7,616 nt of DNA from the NCBI GenBank assembly GCA_003476705.1, contig DMVM01000057.1, positions 1 to 7,616 on the forward strand. Reading direction: 5' to 3'. This document shows positions 5,806 to 7,616 of the stretch, in pieces. The notes beneath the pieces were generated by a model that saw nothing but the letters and a program-made list of their open reading frames with translations, searched no databases and was not told the DNA's origin. The position numbers and the translations under genes were made by a program. How positions within the stretch are numbered: the first letter of the stretch is position 1; each line of letters begins with the position of its first letter. This DNA comes from Coprothermobacter sp. (GTDB lineage Bacteria > Coprothermobacterota > Coprothermobacteria > Coprothermobacterales > Coprothermobacteraceae).

Positions 5806-6624
5806 ATCATGAACAAATCACACCGGGAAGTGATCATTCGTGTAGTAGCTTGTGTCGTCATCGGCTTACTTTTGGTGTCATGTACGAGAAGAGAATCCGT
5901 TTCACAAGTCGCTGTGTTGGGTAGTCCTGCCTATGCTGTGGCCAGTGAGATTGCTGCTGAAGGTGAAATCGTAAATGCTACGCCGTTGGGAAGTGATCCG
6001 CACTACATGGAGTTTACCTCGTCAGTGGCTAAGGTGCTCGAGCAGTCAAAGGCTGTCATTGCGCTGGGTGCTTCAGCTGACAGGAAGATGGTGAGCGAGC
6101 TGAGCAAGCCAAAACTTTTCGTGCTGCCAGAAGGACTTGAGGACCCCCATGTCTGGCTCTCGCCCAAAAGGGTCTTGGCATGGGTGCCACAAATACAATC
6201 CTTCCTAGACGAGCAATTTCCAAATACAAAAAATGTACATGCACAAAACGCTGAAAAGTTCATGGCTGCCCTACAAGAGCTTAATGCCAACTTTGAAAAG
6301 CTCAGGGGTTATTGCTTTGTGACTCAGCATCCGGCTTTCGCCTATGTGGAACAGGACTATGGCTGGCGCATTCTGGGGACTTTGGAAGTAGGGGAGGCAG
6401 AGATTTCTCCTAAGCAGCTTACCGCTCTTATGGAAGCGTTGAAGAGCGAAGAAAATTGCCTGCTTCTACTCAATCCTTACGAACCATCAAAAACAGCTGA
6501 GGTGTTAAGTGAGCAACTGGGTTTGCCTTCGGTTGATTTTGATATTCTTGAAGTGGCTACAAGAAGTTATTCCTCCATCATGGCAGAGAATATTGACGGT
6601 GTCCTCCATGCTCTTAAGCAGTGA
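5803..6624 (+). CDS. znuA: Zn/Mn ABC transporter substrate-binding lipoprotein (cluster A-I, ZnuA/TroA family)
   Basis: The extracytoplasmic metal receptor of the importer encoded downstream. Of 273 residues, about 10-27 form a lipoprotein signal (hydrophobic run, lipobox LLLVSC, lipidated Cys27). Expected ligands are His67 (DPHYMEFTSS), His116 (EDPHVWLSP), His176 (QHPAFAYVEQDYGW) and an Asp in VDFDIL (245 or 247). A His at the third site, where Mn-type PsaA has Glu, points to zinc but does not prove it. The C-terminal EISPKQLTALMEAL and Y...M..N pattern (256-264) fit the family. It is shorter than usual (about 300) and lacks the His-rich loop of many ZnuA proteins. Start is ATG 5803; ATG 5809 and GTG 5830 are in frame and none has an SD. 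It overlaps the ATPase gene by 4 bp. The palindrome at its start probably regulates it. Confidence 0.9.
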   Translation: MIMNKSHREVIIRVVACVVIGLLLVSCTRRESVSQVAVLGSPAYAVASEIAAEGEIVNATPLGSDPHYMEFTSSVAKVLEQSKAVIALGASADRKMVSELSKPKLFVLPEGLEDPHVWLSPKRVLAWVPQIQSFLDEQFPNTKNVHAQNAEKFMAALQELNANFEKLRGYCFVTQHPAFAYVEQDYGWRILGTLEVGEAEISPKQLTALMEALKSEENCLLLLNPYEPSKTAEVLSEQLGLPSVDFDILEVATRSYSSIMAENIDGVLHALKQ

Positions 6625-7310
6625 GTGTCATGTTTGATAACTCAGTCATATTGTCCGTGGAAAACTTGTCTGTGGGCTATGAGAAACCGTTGGTTAGGAA
6701 TCTGCGTTTCTTTGTAAGAGAAGGTGATTGCTTAGGTGTTGTCGGACCTAATGGAGCAGGGAAGAGTACGCTGGTTCGTACTCTTCTTGGTCTCATACCT
6801 CCTTTATCTGGTTCCGTGAACTTTCTTGGTGAAAAGATGGAAGAAGTGAAACCCGAGAAAAGAATTAAACTGGGGTATGTACCTCAGCGTACAACGGTGG
6901 ATCTTTCCTTTCCGCTGGGCCTCAGAGACGTGATTTACATGTCTCTTGTAAACAAACTCCGGCTAAATATGCTAAGCCCAAGTGCTCTGGACGATGTAAT
7001 TCAGTCTGTGCTGAGTAGATTCGGCTTTGATAATCTCAACACCACTTTGAGAAAACTATCGGGTGGTCAGCTGCAAAGACTTTTGATCGCACGTGCCTTT
7101 GTTAACGAGCCAATACTAACCATTATGGATGAACCCACTTCCAATTTAGATCCGACTTTCACGGAAAGGTTTTATGAGATTCTTGCTCAAGAAAAAGAAA
7201 AGGGCAATGCTTTCATATTGGTTTCCCATGACGTAGAAGGGATTAGTCGGATTGTGAACAAGTGCCTTACCATAAGTTTTGAAGGATGGGAGCTGAATGA
7301 TCATGCTTAG
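6621..7310 (+). CDS. znuC: Metal ABC transporter ATP-binding protein (ZnuC-like)
   Basis: A cytoplasmic ATPase that powers the metal importer by ATP-driven dimer closure. In its 229 residues every nucleotide-binding motif is intact: Walker A GPNGAGKST (42-50), Q-loop Gln89 (YVPQRT), signature LSGGQLQRLL (146-155), Walker B ILTIMDEP (165-172; Asp170, catalytic Glu171), D-loop SNLDP (174-178) and H-loop His203 (SHD). The segment VPQRTTVDLSFPLGLRDVIYM is typical of Zn/Mn cluster ATPases. Start GTG 6621 overlaps the binding-protein stop as GTGA (6621-6624). ATG 6630, three codons on, is an equal alternative, since neither has a clear SD. The metal assignment rests on its neighbours; the znuC symbol is by family only. 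Confidence 0.9.
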   Translation: MSVMFDNSVILSVENLSVGYEKPLVRNLRFFVREGDCLGVVGPNGAGKSTLVRTLLGLIPPLSGSVNFLGEKMEEVKPEKRIKLGYVPQRTTVDLSFPLGLRDVIYMSLVNKLRLNMLSPSALDDVIQSVLSRFGFDNLNTTLRKLSGGQLQRLLIARAFVNEPILTIMDEPTSNLDPTFTERFYEILAQEKEKGNAFILVSHDVEGISRIVNKCLTISFEGWELNDHA

Positions 7311-7616
7311 CTTTGATTTTGTTCAGCGTGCCCTGCTAGAAATTATGCTTCTCTCAGTTGGTTTGGGGTTGCTCACTATATTAGTGAACTTGCGCGATCT
7401 GGGAGTACTGGGTACAGGCATTGGGCATGCAGCTTTCACGGGTGGAGTCATAGGGATTCTGCTTGGAGCTCCGTGGCTTTGGACCATTTTAACGGGCATG
7501 CTTGTAGCTTTGCTGTCTCAAAGAATTGAGGGTAAGAGAGTATCTAGCGCTAATTCAGTGATTGTGGCTTTTACCTTTATCTTGGCTTTTGGGCTCATAC
7601 TTTCCTACTTTGTTCC
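7303..7616 (+). CDS. znuB: Metal ABC transporter permease, ABC-3 family (3'-truncated by window edge)
   Basis: The membrane channel subunit of the importer; only the first 104 codons are visible and the frame is open to the last base. The start LSFDFVQRALLEIMLLSVGLG matches the usual opening of ZnuB/TroC/MntB permeases. A hydrophobic helix (about residues 12-30) is followed by NLRDLGVLGTGIGHAAFTGGVIGILLG, which corresponds to the conserved cytoplasmic loop and second helix; two more hydrophobic segments follow (about 57-71 and 85-104). The GKRVSSANSVIVAFTF stretch fits the family. ATG 7303 overlaps the ATPase stop by 8 bp (ATGCTTAG), with GGGAG at 7288-7292 as SD, 10 nt away. ATG 7297 is in frame, with AAGGA at 7282-7286 at similar spacing, so the start is uncertain by two codons. 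Family assignment is firm, metal specificity inferred. Confidence 0.88.
   Translation, partial: MLSFDFVQRALLEIMLLSVGLGLLTILVNLRDLGVLGTGIGHAAFTGGVIGILLGAPWLWTILTGMLVALLSQRIEGKRVSSANSVIVAFTFILAFGLILSYFV

Noticed and set aside
7297..7305. ATGATCATG occurs at the start of both the lipoprotein gene (5803-5811) and the permease gene (7297-7305)
   Set aside because: A 9-bp match built around the common palindrome TGATCA and start codons; similar TGATCA sites occur elsewhere in the window, so chance is enough.

Overview
The window looks like chromosomal DNA of a motile (chemotactic) bacterium with roughly mid-40s %GC by eye, packed coding and translationally coupled genes. The gene families (CheB/CheR, a DUF342/FapA protein, a long FtsA-like ATPase of the kind seen in Clostridia and other deep-branching anaerobes, frequent GTG starts) fit a Firmicutes-, Thermotogota- or Coprothermobacterota-like organism. 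I cannot fix the genus without a database search. The + strand frame is open from base 1, so the first gene is cut by the window edge, and the last gene runs off the right edge. No stretch over 300 bases lacks a gene; the only true intergenic gap is 27 bp (5776-5802). I see no tRNA, rRNA, CRISPR, insertion sequence or convincing terminator.

Layout. (1) 1-1607, + strand: the end of cheB (chemoreceptor methylesterase) overlapping cheR (chemoreceptor methyltransferase), the two enzymes of receptor adaptation. (2) 1579-5775, - strand: three overlapping genes, transcribed in the order MscS-type mechanosensitive channel, FapA/DUF342 beta-helix protein, FtsA/PilM-like actin-fold ATPase with a long C-terminal extension. 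Overlaps of 8 and 4 bp make this a coupled operon. Its last gene runs 29 bp into the end of cheR, tail to tail. (3) 5803-7616, + strand, divergent from the MscS gene: a Zn/Mn-type metal ABC importer, with a lipoprotein binding protein, an ATPase and the start of an ABC-3 family permease, all overlapping.

How they may work together. cheB/cheR set receptor methylation. The MscS-FapA-FtsA-like cassette is the least explained part: a membrane-tension channel, a polymer-like beta-helix protein and an actin-fold ATPase made as one unit suggest an envelope or cytoskeletal machine, perhaps tied to motility through FapA and the neighbouring che genes. The 27-bp gap between this cassette and the metal importer holds a perfect 8-4-8 inverted repeat that overlaps both possible promoters. 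It resembles a Fur/Zur-family operator and raises the possibility that one metal-sensing repressor controls both directions. Neither divergent first gene has a recognisable Shine-Dalgarno sequence.
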